From: Streptomyces sp. CNQ-509
Lineage (GTDB): Bacteria > Actinomycetota > Actinomycetes > Streptomycetales > Streptomycetaceae
Direction of reading: 5' to 3'
DNA: 64,000 bases
Assembly (NCBI RefSeq): GCF_001011035.1
Contig: NZ_CP011492.1
Location: forward strand, 248,001-312,000
A program made the translations under genes and the position numbers. Position 1 is the first letter of the stretch, and each line of letters begins with the position of its first letter. Below are positions 7,530 to 15,421 of this stretch, piece after piece. The notes below the pieces were generated by a model that saw nothing but the letters and a program-made list of their open reading frames with translations, was not told where the DNA came from and searched no databases.

Positions 7530-10500
7530 TCACCGCTGGACGAACGTGCTCGGCGGCGGGCCGAGGTAGCTGTGGCGTACGCCGCCGGTGTCGACCACTA
7601 GCTTCTGCACCACCACCGTCGGGTCCACCATCCACAGCTTCAGCACGTGCACGCCCGGACGGGTCACGCGGTGCTCCGTCACCGTGACGGTGGCGTTGTC
7701 CGAGGTGTTGCGCTCCCACTGACGGTTCATCCGGCCGTCGTCGGCGCCCGTGACCCGGGTGACGTTCACCGTCTGCGGGGCGTCGTCGTCGAAGGCGGCG
7801 GCGTAGCGCAGCCCGTCCGGGGTGAGGACGCTGTTGCGCGGCGAGAGGTACGCGGCCACGCGCAGGGTGCCGGTGGTGAAGAGCGTCATCGTGTACTCCA
7901 GCCGCGGCCCCTGGCCGGCCGGCCGCGGGGAGGCGGTCACCGGGAACGGAGCCATGCCGTTGCCGGTGCGCCCGATGCCGGGGATGCGGCGCCAGGCCAC
8001 CCCGGCGGCGGGGACCGCGCGGGTGTGGCGGTCGGCCTCCACCGAGACGCAGCCGCCCGCCTCGACGGAGCCGGCGAGCGCGGAGTGGCGCACGGACGGG
8101 CGGTGCACCCGGGCGTGCACCTCCACGGTGCGGCCGGCGCCGCTGACGACGATGGGCACGGTGGTGGTGCCCCGCGGCGCGCGGGCGAAGTCGACGCGCA
8201 GCGTGGCGCGGATCTGGGAGGTGACCCGGCCGCGCGGGCGGTCGACGCGCAGCCACGGCACGGCGGGCTCGATCTCGTAACCGAAGGGGCTGCGGCCCCG
8301 GTTGAAGACCTCGATGTACGGGGCGGTGCCGCTGTCGTACGGGCTGACCTCCGGCAGCACCGCGGGCCCTGCGGCGTCCGGCCACCACTGCTCGGAGCCC
8401 TCCACCGCCACGCCCAGCAACGCGCCGGCGACGGGGTCGATGCGCCTGACCGCGGGGAAGACCTCGTCGGGCAGCGCCTCGTCGTCCTTCTCCGGCTGCT
8501 GCCAGGGGGCGTTGGGGCCGTAGCGCTCGACGTCGCCGTAGCCGATCTTCGGCTGGGTCTGGAAGCCCTGCCACTTCCCGCCGGAGAGCGTGTGGTTGTA
8601 GTAGTCGGCGAGCGCCTGGTCCTCGGCGAACAGGGCGTCGGTCTCGGCGGCGAGCTGGTTGGCGGCGGCCCGGCCCTGCGCGGCGTAGAGGAGGTTGGTG
8701 AACTCGGCGCGGCGCAGCGCGTAGACGACGGCGGTGCCGCGCACGGCGTAGCGGACGAGCTGGAAGTAGGCCGCCCGGTCCGCGCGGTCGAGGCGGGCCT
8801 CGACGCGGTCCGCCCTGCGGGCCAGCTCCTGCCACTCGTCGGTGACCCGGTCCAGCTCGCCGTAATTGACGCGGCTGAAGGGGGTGGCCTGGTCGTCGTA
8901 AACGACGGCGGCGGGGTCGGTGGCGGGGTCCCTGGCCGGGTCGAGGGTGATGCGCCGGTTGAGCAGTTCGGGCTTGCGCCGGGCCTGGAGGCGGCCGTAC
9001 TCGTGCAGGATTTCGGCGATCTCGGCGGCATGCCGGGGGCCGAAGTTCTCGGCCGCGTAGCGGCGTTCCCACTCGGGCAGGGCGTCGGCCGGCCAGCGGT
9101 CGGGGTTCCAGGCGTAGTCCAGGAAGAACTGGGTGGGCAGCTCGTTGGACTTCAGGTCGCCGACGTTGGCGACCCACAGGTTGCGGATGCCGTACGCGTA
9201 CGTCTGGTGCAACTGCTCCCACGTGCTGGCGAGGTTGGCGGTGTCGACCCACTTGTAGTTGCGGCCGCCGCCGACGTAGTCGAAGTGGTAGTACAGCCCG
9301 TAGCCGCCGGACCGGGGCGGCAGCGAGGGGTCCGGTACGCGGCGCAGGTTGCCCCAGTTGTCGTCGGTGAAGACGACGGTGACGTCGTCGGGCGCCTGCA
9401 TGCCGCTGTCCCAGTAGTGCTGGACCTCCTTGGACATGGTCCACACCTGCGGCACGGTGGCCGCATCGCCCAGTTCCTCGGCGAGGATGCCGCGCTCGGT
9501 GGCGATGATGCGCTCCATCAGCTCGATGCCGTCGCCGTCGGGGAGCGAGGTGTCGCCGTTGCCGCGCATCCCGAGGGTCACCACGCCCTCGAAGCCCTCG
9601 GCCGCCATCCGGCGGATGCCGTCGCGCCAGTACGCCCGGATGGCGGCCTCGTTGCGCACGAAGCTCCACTCCCCTGTGCCGCCGTACGGGTCGTGGCCCT
9701 CGGTGACGATGTTCCCGTTCGCGTCGCGTACGGCGGGGACGGCGTGCCGGTTCCACTCCTCGATGCCGCGCATCATGGGCGCCTCGTGCGACGTGCCCAT
9801 GACGATGCCGTACTCGGTGGCGGTGGCGTGGTTGACGGGGTCGTCCTCGGCGAAGGCGCGGCCCCAGACGGCCGGCCACAGGTAGTTGGCCTTGAGCCGC
9901 AGCATGGCCTCGAAGACCTTGGCGAAGAAGGCGCTGTTGAAGCCGCCGGGGTGGCCCTCGGCGTGGCCGGGGCCGAAGAAGCCGGGCGCCCAGCGGCCGA
10001 GGGCGGGGTTCTCGTCGTTGATGAAGATCCCGCGGTATCGGACCGCGGGCGTGCCCTGCGAGAACCGGCCGGGCAGCACGTAGAGCGCGTCGTGGCGGCG
10101 GGGCGGGACGTCGGCCCAGAAGTGCCAGGGGGAGACGCCGATGCCGCGGGAGACGTCGTAGATGCCGAAGATGGTGCCGCGCTGGTCGCTGCCCGCGATG
10201 ACGAAGGCGCTGTCCAGGCCGGGCAGCGGGTCGGCCACGACCTGGTGCAGCGAGGTCTCCCACCGGCCCTCGATACCGCTGACGTCGAGCTTGCCCGCGG
10301 CGATCAGGCCGTCGATCAGCGGGCTGCGGCCGATGGTGCCGACGAGCACGGCGGTACGCCCGGAAGGCGCACGGCCGCGGGTGAGCGCGGGACGGACGCC
10401 CGTGACCCGCTCCAGGTCCGCGCGCAGGTCGCCCAGCGCGCGCAGCACGCCGGGGAAGTCGCCGCCGTCGGCGACCAGCGGCGCGGCCCGGCCGCCCGCG

Positions 10501-10742
10501 ACGAGCGGGAACCGGTCGGCGCCGGGGCCGTGAGCGATGTACGCGCCGGGGTCGGTCGGCCGCGGCGGGTCCTGCGCCGGTGCGGCGGCGGCCGGGCCCG
10601 GCAGCCCGAGGACCCCGCCGGCGGACGCGGAGAGCGCGCCCAGGCCGAGACCGGCGCCGAGGACGCGGCGCCTGCTGACGCCGTCGCCAGGCGGAAAGTC
10701 GGACGCGGGAGACGGGTCGTGCCGGGAGTCGCTGCTGTCCAT
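7530..10742 (-). CDS. Exported GH115 xylan alpha-1,2-glucuronidase
   Basis: The protein has 1,070 residues. A twin-arginine signal is present near residues 22-50 (SRRRVLGAGLGLGALSASAG). The long body contains family 115 features: FVIAGSDQRGTIFGIYDVSRGIGVSPW at about 190-220, then YRGIFINDENPALGRWAPG, MLRLKANYLWPAVWGRAF and a C-terminal beta-sandwich. GH115 enzymes remove (4-O-methyl)glucuronic acid side chains from xylan. ATG 10742 has GAAGGAAGG upstream; the longer open frame from 10844 lacks support. A LacI regulator is divergent, with a CGAA-N3-TTC-type operator between them, so the gene is probably xylan- or xylo-oligosaccharide-induced. Export by Tat suggests folding, and possibly metal loading, in the cytoplasm. 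Confidence 0.9.
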   Translation of the reverse strand: MDSSDSRHDPSPASDFPPGDGVSRRRVLGAGLGLGALSASAGGVLGLPGPAAAAPAQDPPRPTDPGAYIAHGPGADRFPLVAGGRAAPLVADGGDFPGVLRALGDLRADLERVTGVRPALTRGRAPSGRTAVLVGTIGRSPLIDGLIAAGKLDVSGIEGRWETSLHQVVADPLPGLDSAFVIAGSDQRGTIFGIYDVSRGIGVSPWHFWADVPPRRHDALYVLPGRFSQGTPAVRYRGIFINDENPALGRWAPGFFGPGHAEGHPGGFNSAFFAKVFEAMLRLKANYLWPAVWGRAFAEDDPVNHATATEYGIVMGTSHEAPMMRGIEEWNRHAVPAVRDANGNIVTEGHDPYGGTGEWSFVRNEAAIRAYWRDGIRRMAAEGFEGVVTLGMRGNGDTSLPDGDGIELMERIIATERGILAEELGDAATVPQVWTMSKEVQHYWDSGMQAPDDVTVVFTDDNWGNLRRVPDPSLPPRSGGYGLYYHFDYVGGGRNYKWVDTANLASTWEQLHQTYAYGIRNLWVANVGDLKSNELPTQFFLDYAWNPDRWPADALPEWERRYAAENFGPRHAAEIAEILHEYGRLQARRKPELLNRRITLDPARDPATDPAAVVYDDQATPFSRVNYGELDRVTDEWQELARRADRVEARLDRADRAAYFQLVRYAVRGTAVVYALRRAEFTNLLYAAQGRAAANQLAAETDALFAEDQALADYYNHTLSGGKWQGFQTQPKIGYGDVERYGPNAPWQQPEKDDEALPDEVFPAVRRIDPVAGALLGVAVEGSEQWWPDAAGPAVLPEVSPYDSGTAPYIEVFNRGRSPFGYEIEPAVPWLRVDRPRGRVTSQIRATLRVDFARAPRGTTTVPIVVSGAGRTVEVHARVHRPSVRHSALAGSVEAGGCVSVEADRHTRAVPAAGVAWRRIPGIGRTGNGMAPFPVTASPRPAGQGPRLEYTMTLFTTGTLRVAAYLSPRNSVLTPDGLRYAAAFDDDAPQTVNVTRVTGADDGRMNRQWERNTSDNATVTVTEHRVTRPGVHVLKLWMVDPTVVVQKLVVDTGGVRHSYLGPPPSTFVQR

Positions 10743-10800
10743 GCCGGGCCTTCCTTCGCCGAGCCTCCAGAAGCAGGCGGCAACATTTCGTAAAGAGCCT

Positions 10801-10811
10801 CGAATGTTTCT
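10801..10811. promoter_or_regulatory. LacI-type operator candidate between GH115 and its regulator
   Basis: CGAATGTTTCT is one base short of the inverted repeat CGAA-N3-TTCG seen intact at 11964-11974. It lies 59 bp upstream of the GH115 start, downstream (on the minus strand) of a TTGCGC -35-like element at 10813-10818, so a bound repressor would block the hydrolase promoter. It resembles the xylose/xylobiose LacI-family sites of Streptomyces (BxlR/XlnR type), as I recall them. Confidence 0.5.
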
Positions 10812-10872
10812 GCGCAACCTAGGGTGAGGCCAGGGGAAGGTCAAGACATCGCGCGGCGGCGGGTGGCGGGGC

Positions 10873-10878
10873 TACCAT
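10873..10878 (+). promoter_or_regulatory. -10 element for a probable leaderless lacI-type mRNA
   Basis: TACCAT ends 6 nt before the ATG at 10885, and no purine-rich ribosome site is present. This spacing places the transcription start at or next to the A of ATG, the layout of leaderless actinobacterial genes. Confidence 0.5.
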
Positions 10879-10884
10879 CCCGCC

Positions 10885-11946
10885 ATGAGTGGTGCTGGAG
10901 TCCAGTTCGACGGAGAGGCCCCCGCGGCCGCCGAGGAGCCGCAGGCCACCGCTACGCTGGCCGCGATCGCGGAGGCCGCCGGCGTGTCGGCGTCGACAGT
11001 TTCGAAGGTCCTCAACGGCCGCTCCGACGTCTCCCCCGGCACCCGCGCCCGGGTCCAGGACCTGCTGCGCGAGCACGGCTACCGGCGCCGCGGCGGCGGC
11101 GCCCGCCAGGCCCCGCTGCTCGACCTGGTCTTCCACGAGCTGGAGAGCGCGTGGGCGATGGAGGTCATCAGGGGCGTGGAGAACATCGCCAGGGCGGAGC
11201 GGCTCGGCGTGGTGCTCTCGGAGAGCGCGGGGCGGCTGACGCCGGGGCAGACGTGGGTGGAGGACGTGCTCGCGCGCCGGCCCGCGGGCGTCGTCCTGGT
11301 GCTGTCGGACCTCTCCTCGGACCAGCGCGCGCAGTTCACCGGCCGCGGCATCCCGTTCGCGGTGCTGGACCCGGCGGGCGACCTCGCCGAGGATGTGCCG
11401 TCCATCGGGGCCACCAACTGGCAGGGCGGCCTGGCCGCCACCCGCCACCTGGTGGGCCTGGGCCACCGCAGGATCGGCGTCGTCGGCGGGCCGCCGGAGA
11501 TGATGTGCAGCCGGGCCCGTATCGACGGCTACCGCGCGGCGCTGGGCGTCGCCGGGCTGCCGGTGGACCCCGAACTGATCCGGGAGGGCGACTTCCACCA
11601 CGAGGCGGGCTACGCTGCCGGGCGCGAGCTGCTCGCCCTGCGCGACCGCCCCACCGCGGTCTTCACCGGCAACGACCTCCAGGCCCTCGGCCTGTACGAG
11701 GCCGCCCGCGAGCTGGGCCTGCGCATCCCCGACGACCTCAGCGTCGTCGGCTTCGACGACCTTCCCATAGCCCGCTGGATCGGCCCGCCGCTGACGACCG
11801 TACGGCAGCCGCTGACGGAGATGGCCGAGGCGGCGGCCCGGCTGGTGCTCGACATCGGCCGCGGCCACGAGCCGGTGACGCGCCGCGTCGAGCTGGCGAC
11901 GAGCCTCGTCACCCGCAACAGCACGGCCCCGCCGCCCGAGCGCTGA
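10885..11946 (+). CDS. LacI/GalR family transcriptional repressor
   Basis: The helix-turn-helix is at about residues 24-70 (TLAAIAEAAGVSASTVSKVLNGRSDVSPGTRARV), followed by a periplasmic-binding-protein-like sensor domain. Recognisable parts of the sensor are HLVGLGHRRIGVVGGPP, AVFTGNDLQALG and the ending DDLSVVGFDDLPIARWIGPPLTTVRQP. The length of 353 residues is normal. It is divergent from the GH115 glucuronidase and therefore the likely repressor of that gene, with a xylan-derived sugar as inducer. Candidate operators lie upstream (10801-10811) and, unexpectedly, just past its own stop codon (11964-11974). Confidence 0.92.
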   Translation: MSGAGVQFDGEAPAAAEEPQATATLAAIAEAAGVSASTVSKVLNGRSDVSPGTRARVQDLLREHGYRRRGGGARQAPLLDLVFHELESAWAMEVIRGVENIARAERLGVVLSESAGRLTPGQTWVEDVLARRPAGVVLVLSDLSSDQRAQFTGRGIPFAVLDPAGDLAEDVPSIGATNWQGGLAATRHLVGLGHRRIGVVGGPPEMMCSRARIDGYRAALGVAGLPVDPELIREGDFHHEAGYAAGRELLALRDRPTAVFTGNDLQALGLYEAARELGLRIPDDLSVVGFDDLPIARWIGPPLTTVRQPLTEMAEAAARLVLDIGRGHEPVTRRVELATSLVTRNSTAPPPER

Positions 11947-11963
11947 CGGAACCCCCAGGGCAC

Positions 11964-11974
11964 CGAAACTTTCG
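11964..11974. promoter_or_regulatory. Perfect CGAAACTTTCG palindrome in a convergent gap
   Basis: CGAAA-C-TTTCG is a perfect inverted repeat of the type bound by xylan-related LacI regulators. It lies 18 bp past the stop of the LacI gene, inside the 46-bp gap before a convergent gene, so there is no obvious promoter for it to control. Confidence 0.55.
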
Positions 11975-11992
11975 AACGAGCGAGCCCGGCTC

Positions 11993-12868
11993 TCACCGCC
12001 GCCCGGCGGGCTTCGCGGTCTCCCGCCCGCGGTCGGCGCCGGGGTCGTGCAGGGCGGCCGGCACCGGGCCGGGGCGTACGACGGGCGCCGGCCTGCGGCG
12101 CCCCGGGCTGGCCGCGAGCGTGTAGCCGACGAGCACGCCGACCGACAGGACCGCGAGCCGACCCGCGGCCGGCGGGCTGTCGGGCGGCGGGTCGTAGCCC
12201 CCGTCCTCCAGCCCCGCCGCCTGCTCGAAGTGGTTGTACGCGCCGGGGAAGAACACCTCGTCCGCCGCGTACAGCGCGGGAAACGCGGCCGGTCCCGCGA
12301 GCAGCGACCCCAGCGCCCACTGGTCGGAGTGGCGCGCCTCGTGCTCCGACAGCTTCCGCATCCGCGGCGACTGCGTCTCGGCCCTCTGGTCGGTGAGGAA
12401 GACGGTCCCGTACATCGTGCCCGCGCGGGCGAACCCGTCGTCGAGGATGACCGCGGTGGTGCCGTTCGCCGCGCAGTGGTAGATCTCGCCGCCCTCCCCT
12501 GCCGCGTACAGCAACGCGGCGCCGGAGACGGGGGCGTTGAGGACCGTACGGGCCGTCTGCCACACCCCGCCGCCCTCTCCCGGCGCCGCGCACGGCCGTA
12601 TCTGGCCGCCGGACCCGAGCACGGCGAAGGCGCACGCGAGCACCGCCTGCACCACCGTGCCCCACACGACGATCAGCACCCGCCGACGCGACGGACGCGC
12701 ACCGCGCAGCGTGCCGACGACCGCGAGGAGCAGCCCCGCGAGCCCGCCGCAGATCAGGCAGGCCGCCCACCACACCGCTCTGCGCTCGACCGGCCGCGCC
12801 GGAACCCGCCGGTCGGCCGGGACCGGCAGGGAGGTGGGTCGCTCCAGAGTCGCTGTGCCGGCCGCCAT
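11993..12868 (-). CDS. Predicted membrane protein with HExxH motif
   Basis: The protein has 291 residues. Two N-terminal hydrophobic helices (about 32-55 and 65-87) precede an extracytoplasmic-looking domain with paired cysteines (RPCAAPGEGGG and YHCAANG). The sequence HEARHSDQWALGSLLAG then forms an HExxH zinc-site pattern, followed by YAADEVFFPGAYNHFEQAAG, where an Asp, His or Glu could be a third ligand. A final hydrophobic segment (about 238-255) anchors the C-terminus. Families with LSEHEARHSDQWA-like motifs include peptidase-like DUFs; I do not recognise a characterised member. The region upstream contains the palindrome TTACGGTACCGTAA. The call as an active peptidase is inference. Confidence 0.7.
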   Translation of the reverse strand: MAAGTATLERPTSLPVPADRRVPARPVERRAVWWAACLICGGLAGLLLAVVGTLRGARPSRRRVLIVVWGTVVQAVLACAFAVLGSGGQIRPCAAPGEGGGVWQTARTVLNAPVSGAALLYAAGEGGEIYHCAANGTTAVILDDGFARAGTMYGTVFLTDQRAETQSPRMRKLSEHEARHSDQWALGSLLAGPAAFPALYAADEVFFPGAYNHFEQAAGLEDGGYDPPPDSPPAAGRLAVLSVGVLVGYTLAASPGRRRPAPVVRPGPVPAALHDPGADRGRETAKPAGRR

Positions 12869-13002
12869 CCGTCACCCCTGTCTCACACCGACGCACTGGG
12901 CTCTGCGCGCCGCCGCGGACCGGACCACAGCCGAACCCCGCCGCCGCGCGGCGGGGTTCGGCAACCTGAGTCGTTGCATGCAGTCGCAGATACGTCCTCA
13001 GA

Positions 13003-13016
13003 TTACGGTACCGTAA
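13003..13016. promoter_or_regulatory. Palindrome TTACGGTACCGTAA in divergent promoter region
   Basis: A perfect 14-bp palindrome between the leftward HExxH gene and the rightward zinc-ribbon gene. It is followed by GTAACGAATTG (13013-13023), an 11-mer that also follows the TetR-type operator at 17633-17647. It is probably a TetR-family site, possibly for the same regulator. Confidence 0.45.
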
Positions 13017-13125
13017 CGAATTGACGTCGAACTGGCCTCGAATTCCAGCCGCTTCCGACGGGAAGGGTGTGAATGGCTGTAGGCGGGATCCGCCAGGTGA
13101 TCGCGTACGGAACGGAAGGGTGCCG

Positions 13126-13308
13126 ATGGGCGACGAGGACGAGCAGGAGCCCGCGACGACGGCCGGGCCCGCCGCCACCGGCGCGGCCGGACCCGAGGGC
13201 GGGGAGTCCGTCTGCTGGCTGGAACGCGTCTGCCCGGAGTGCGGGCGGCTCGCCGACACCGCACCCCCGGTCCGCTGCACCCGCTGCGGCACCCTGCTCA
13301 CCGGCTGA
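13126..13308 (+). CDS. Small zinc-ribbon protein
   Basis: A 60-residue protein starting at ATG 13126 with GGAAGGG upstream. The first half is acidic and Ala/Gly-rich. The second half is a compact zinc ribbon, CPECGRLADTAPPVRCTRCG, with two CxxC knuckles 12 residues apart. Such proteins can bind nucleic acid or a partner protein; nothing more specific can be said. The open frame extends upstream to 13021, but that part lacks codon bias. Confidence 0.65.
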   Translation: MGDEDEQEPATTAGPAATGAAGPEGGESVCWLERVCPECGRLADTAPPVRCTRCGTLLTG

Positions 13309-13329
13309 CGCGGGCCGCGGTGCTGCCGC

Positions 13330-13500
13330 CTATCTCCAGGAGCCGCCGGTCAGCACCACGCCGAGGGCGGCCAGCCCGAGGATGACCCAGCCGAACCAGA
13401 GCCATCCGCTGCTGCCCACCGACACCGTGTACGCCGTGATCACCACGAGACCGGCCACGGTACTCACGACCATGGTCTTCGCAGAACCGGGCTTGGCCAT
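13330..13500 (-). CDS. Small hydrophobic membrane protein
   Basis: 56 residues (MAKPGSAKTMVVSTVAGLVV to GGSWR) with two transmembrane helices at about 9-30 and 33-52. ATG 13500 has GGAGG four bases upstream. It lies 119 bp downstream of the ctaG gene on the same strand and could be read with it. No domain is recognised; the coding bias and ribosome site make it credible. Confidence 0.6.
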   Translation of the reverse strand: MAKPGSAKTMVVSTVAGLVVITAYTVSVGSSGWLWFGWVILGLAALGVVLTGGSWR

Positions 13501-13619
13501 GCCGCCTCCACCAGCCGTCAGCCGACGGCCGTCCCCGCGCGACCGCATGCAACCTTCTCCCCATGGTCCCTCGCCGGGGGGCGGTGCGGTAGTCGGAAGA
13601 GCGGCGGGTATCCGCGCGG

Positions 13620-14555
13620 CTACTGTTCGCGAGCCTGGAGCGAGGCCAGATAGGCGTTGTACGCGGCCAGCTCCTGGTCCCCGTCGCGGTCCGCGGTGCG
13701 GTCGCTGCGCTTGGCGCGGCGCTGCTCGGAGTTGTACCACTGGTAGACCAGCGCGATGAGGACGAGCACCGACGGGATCTCGCTGAAGGCCCAGGCGATG
13801 CCGCCGGCGGCCTGCTGGTCGTCCAGGGCGTCGATGCCGAGGGACGCGGGCGGGTTGCTGTAGACGTCCACCATGGGCTCGCTGCCCATCATCAGCGCGA
13901 TGCCGAAGAAGGCGTGGAACGGCATCCCCGCGAAGAGCGTCAGCATCCGCATCACGTGCGTGGGCCGGTTCGGCCCCGGGTCGACGCCCATGATCGGCCA
14001 GAAGAAGACCAGCCCCACGGCCAGGAAGTGGATCATCATCCCGACATGCCCGGCCCTGCTCTCCATGAGCGTGTCGAAGAGCGGGGTGAAGTACAGCGCG
14101 TACAGGCTCGCGATGAAGAGCGGGATCGTGAACACGGGGTGCGTGATCACCATCAGATAGCGGCTGTGCAGCACCGAGACCACCGCGGAGCGCGGGCGGC
14201 CCGTCGGCAGGGCGCGCAGCAGCAGCGTCACGGGGGCGCCGAGGAGCAGCAGGATCGGCGAGAGCATGCTGATCACCATGTGCTGCACCATGTGCACGCT
14301 GAACATGACCATGCCGTAGTCGTTCAGGCCCGTGCACATGACGAGGACGATGGTCAGCACGCCGACGGCGAACGCGACGGTCCGCCCGATCGGCCAGTCG
14401 TCGCCGCGGCGGCGCAGCCGGAAGACCCCGTACCCGTAGAGGGCGAGGGCCGCGAGGGAGCCGATGAGGAAGACCGGCTCGCCGGTCCACTCCAGCCCGC
14501 GCCCCAGGGTGAACGGCGGAAGGTCCAGGTGGCCGCCGTGCCCGCCGTGGTCCAT
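13620..14555 (-). CDS. ctaG: Cytochrome c oxidase assembly protein, caa3/CtaG family
   Basis: The protein has 311 residues with about seven transmembrane helices. It starts with a His-rich segment (MDHGGHGGHL). The core shows family residues in helices: FSVHMVQHMVISMLSPILLLLGAP, HPVFTIPLFIASLYALYFTPLF, HFLAVGLVFFWPIMG and FHAFFGIALMMG. CtaG-like proteins help deliver copper to the CuB site of cytochrome c oxidase in the membrane; the conserved His and Met residues are consistent with this. The C-terminal tail is charged and cytoplasmic. It is an independent unit upstream of the small membrane gene at 13330-13500. Confidence 0.92.
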   Translation of the reverse strand: MDHGGHGGHLDLPPFTLGRGLEWTGEPVFLIGSLAALALYGYGVFRLRRRGDDWPIGRTVAFAVGVLTIVLVMCTGLNDYGMVMFSVHMVQHMVISMLSPILLLLGAPVTLLLRALPTGRPRSAVVSVLHSRYLMVITHPVFTIPLFIASLYALYFTPLFDTLMESRAGHVGMMIHFLAVGLVFFWPIMGVDPGPNRPTHVMRMLTLFAGMPFHAFFGIALMMGSEPMVDVYSNPPASLGIDALDDQQAAGGIAWAFSEIPSVLVLIALVYQWYNSEQRRAKRSDRTADRDGDQELAAYNAYLASLQAREQ

Positions 14556-14664
14556 GTCGGTGCTGCTCCTTGTGCCGGTGATGCCCTCACTCAGGCTAGA
14601 CCCGGCCCGTTCCGCCTCTGCGCCGGGGTATCCCGGCGGGGTGGGCCGGGGTACCCCGGCGGGG

Positions 14665-15393
14665 TCAGCGGGAGGCGCTGGCGGCGGCGATGCGCTCGTT
14701 GCGCAGGGCCTCGTACCAGCGGTCGTCGACCGGCGGCAGGCCCGGGGACTCCAGCGCCAGCCGGATCAGCAGGTCGGCGATCTGCGGGTTGCGGGCGAGC
14801 ACAGGGCCGTGCATGTACGTGCCGAAGACGTTGCCGTTCCACGCGCCCTCGGTGCCGTCGCCGGTGCCGTTGCCGTGGCCGAAGCGGACCCGGGCGAGCG
14901 GCTTGGCGGTCGGGCCGAGGTGCGTGACGCCCTGGTGGTTCTCGAAGCCGGTGAGCTGGGGGAGGCCGAGCTGCGGGTCGATGTCGGCGAGCACGTCGCC
15001 GACGCAGCGGCCGGCCTGGCCGCGGCCGCTGGTGACGTCGAGCAGGCCGAGGCCCGGCTCCTGCCGGTCGAGGTCGTTGATGAACTCGTGGCCGAGGATC
15101 TGGTAACCGGCGCAGACGGAGAAGATGATCGCGCCGTTGCCCGCGGCCCGGTTGAGGCCGCCGTCACGGCGCAGCCGCTCGGCGGCGAGCCGCTGCGGGC
15201 GGTCCTCGCCGCCGCCGATGAGGTAGATGTCGGCGGAGGCGGGCACGGGCTGGTCGGAGCGGACGTCGACGCGCGTGACGTCGTAGCCGCGCTGCCGCGC
15301 GCGGCGCTCGACGACGAGGGCGTTGCCCTGGTCTCCGTAGGTGGACAGCAGGTCGGGGTAGACCCAGACGAGGCGCAGGCTGGTGTCGTTCAT
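14665..15393 (-). CDS. gatD: Lipid II isoglutaminyl synthase glutaminase subunit GatD
   Basis: 242 residues of a class I-type glutamine amidotransferase. The nucleophile C94 is in IIFSVCAGYQILG and the catalytic His in FGTYMHGPVLARNP. The opening LRLVWVYPDLLSTYGDQGN is typical of GatD. Together with MurT it amidates the alpha-carboxyl of D-glutamate in the lipid II stem peptide, releasing ammonia from glutamine. It is encoded 28 bp downstream of murT on the same strand, an arrangement conserved in Gram-positive bacteria. This modification is required for efficient peptidoglycan cross-linking. Confidence 0.95.
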   Translation of the reverse strand: MNDTSLRLVWVYPDLLSTYGDQGNALVVERRARQRGYDVTRVDVRSDQPVPASADIYLIGGGEDRPQRLAAERLRRDGGLNRAAGNGAIIFSVCAGYQILGHEFINDLDRQEPGLGLLDVTSGRGQAGRCVGDVLADIDPQLGLPQLTGFENHQGVTHLGPTAKPLARVRFGHGNGTGDGTEGAWNGNVFGTYMHGPVLARNPQIADLLIRLALESPGLPPVDDRWYEALRNERIAAASASR

Positions 15394-15421
15394 GCGGTGG
15401 CTCCTTGGCGTCTCGTACGGG

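Noticed and set aside
13021..13125. Upstream extension of the zinc-ribbon gene
   Set aside because: The frame is open, but codon bias is poor and a good ribosome site precedes the ATG at 13126.
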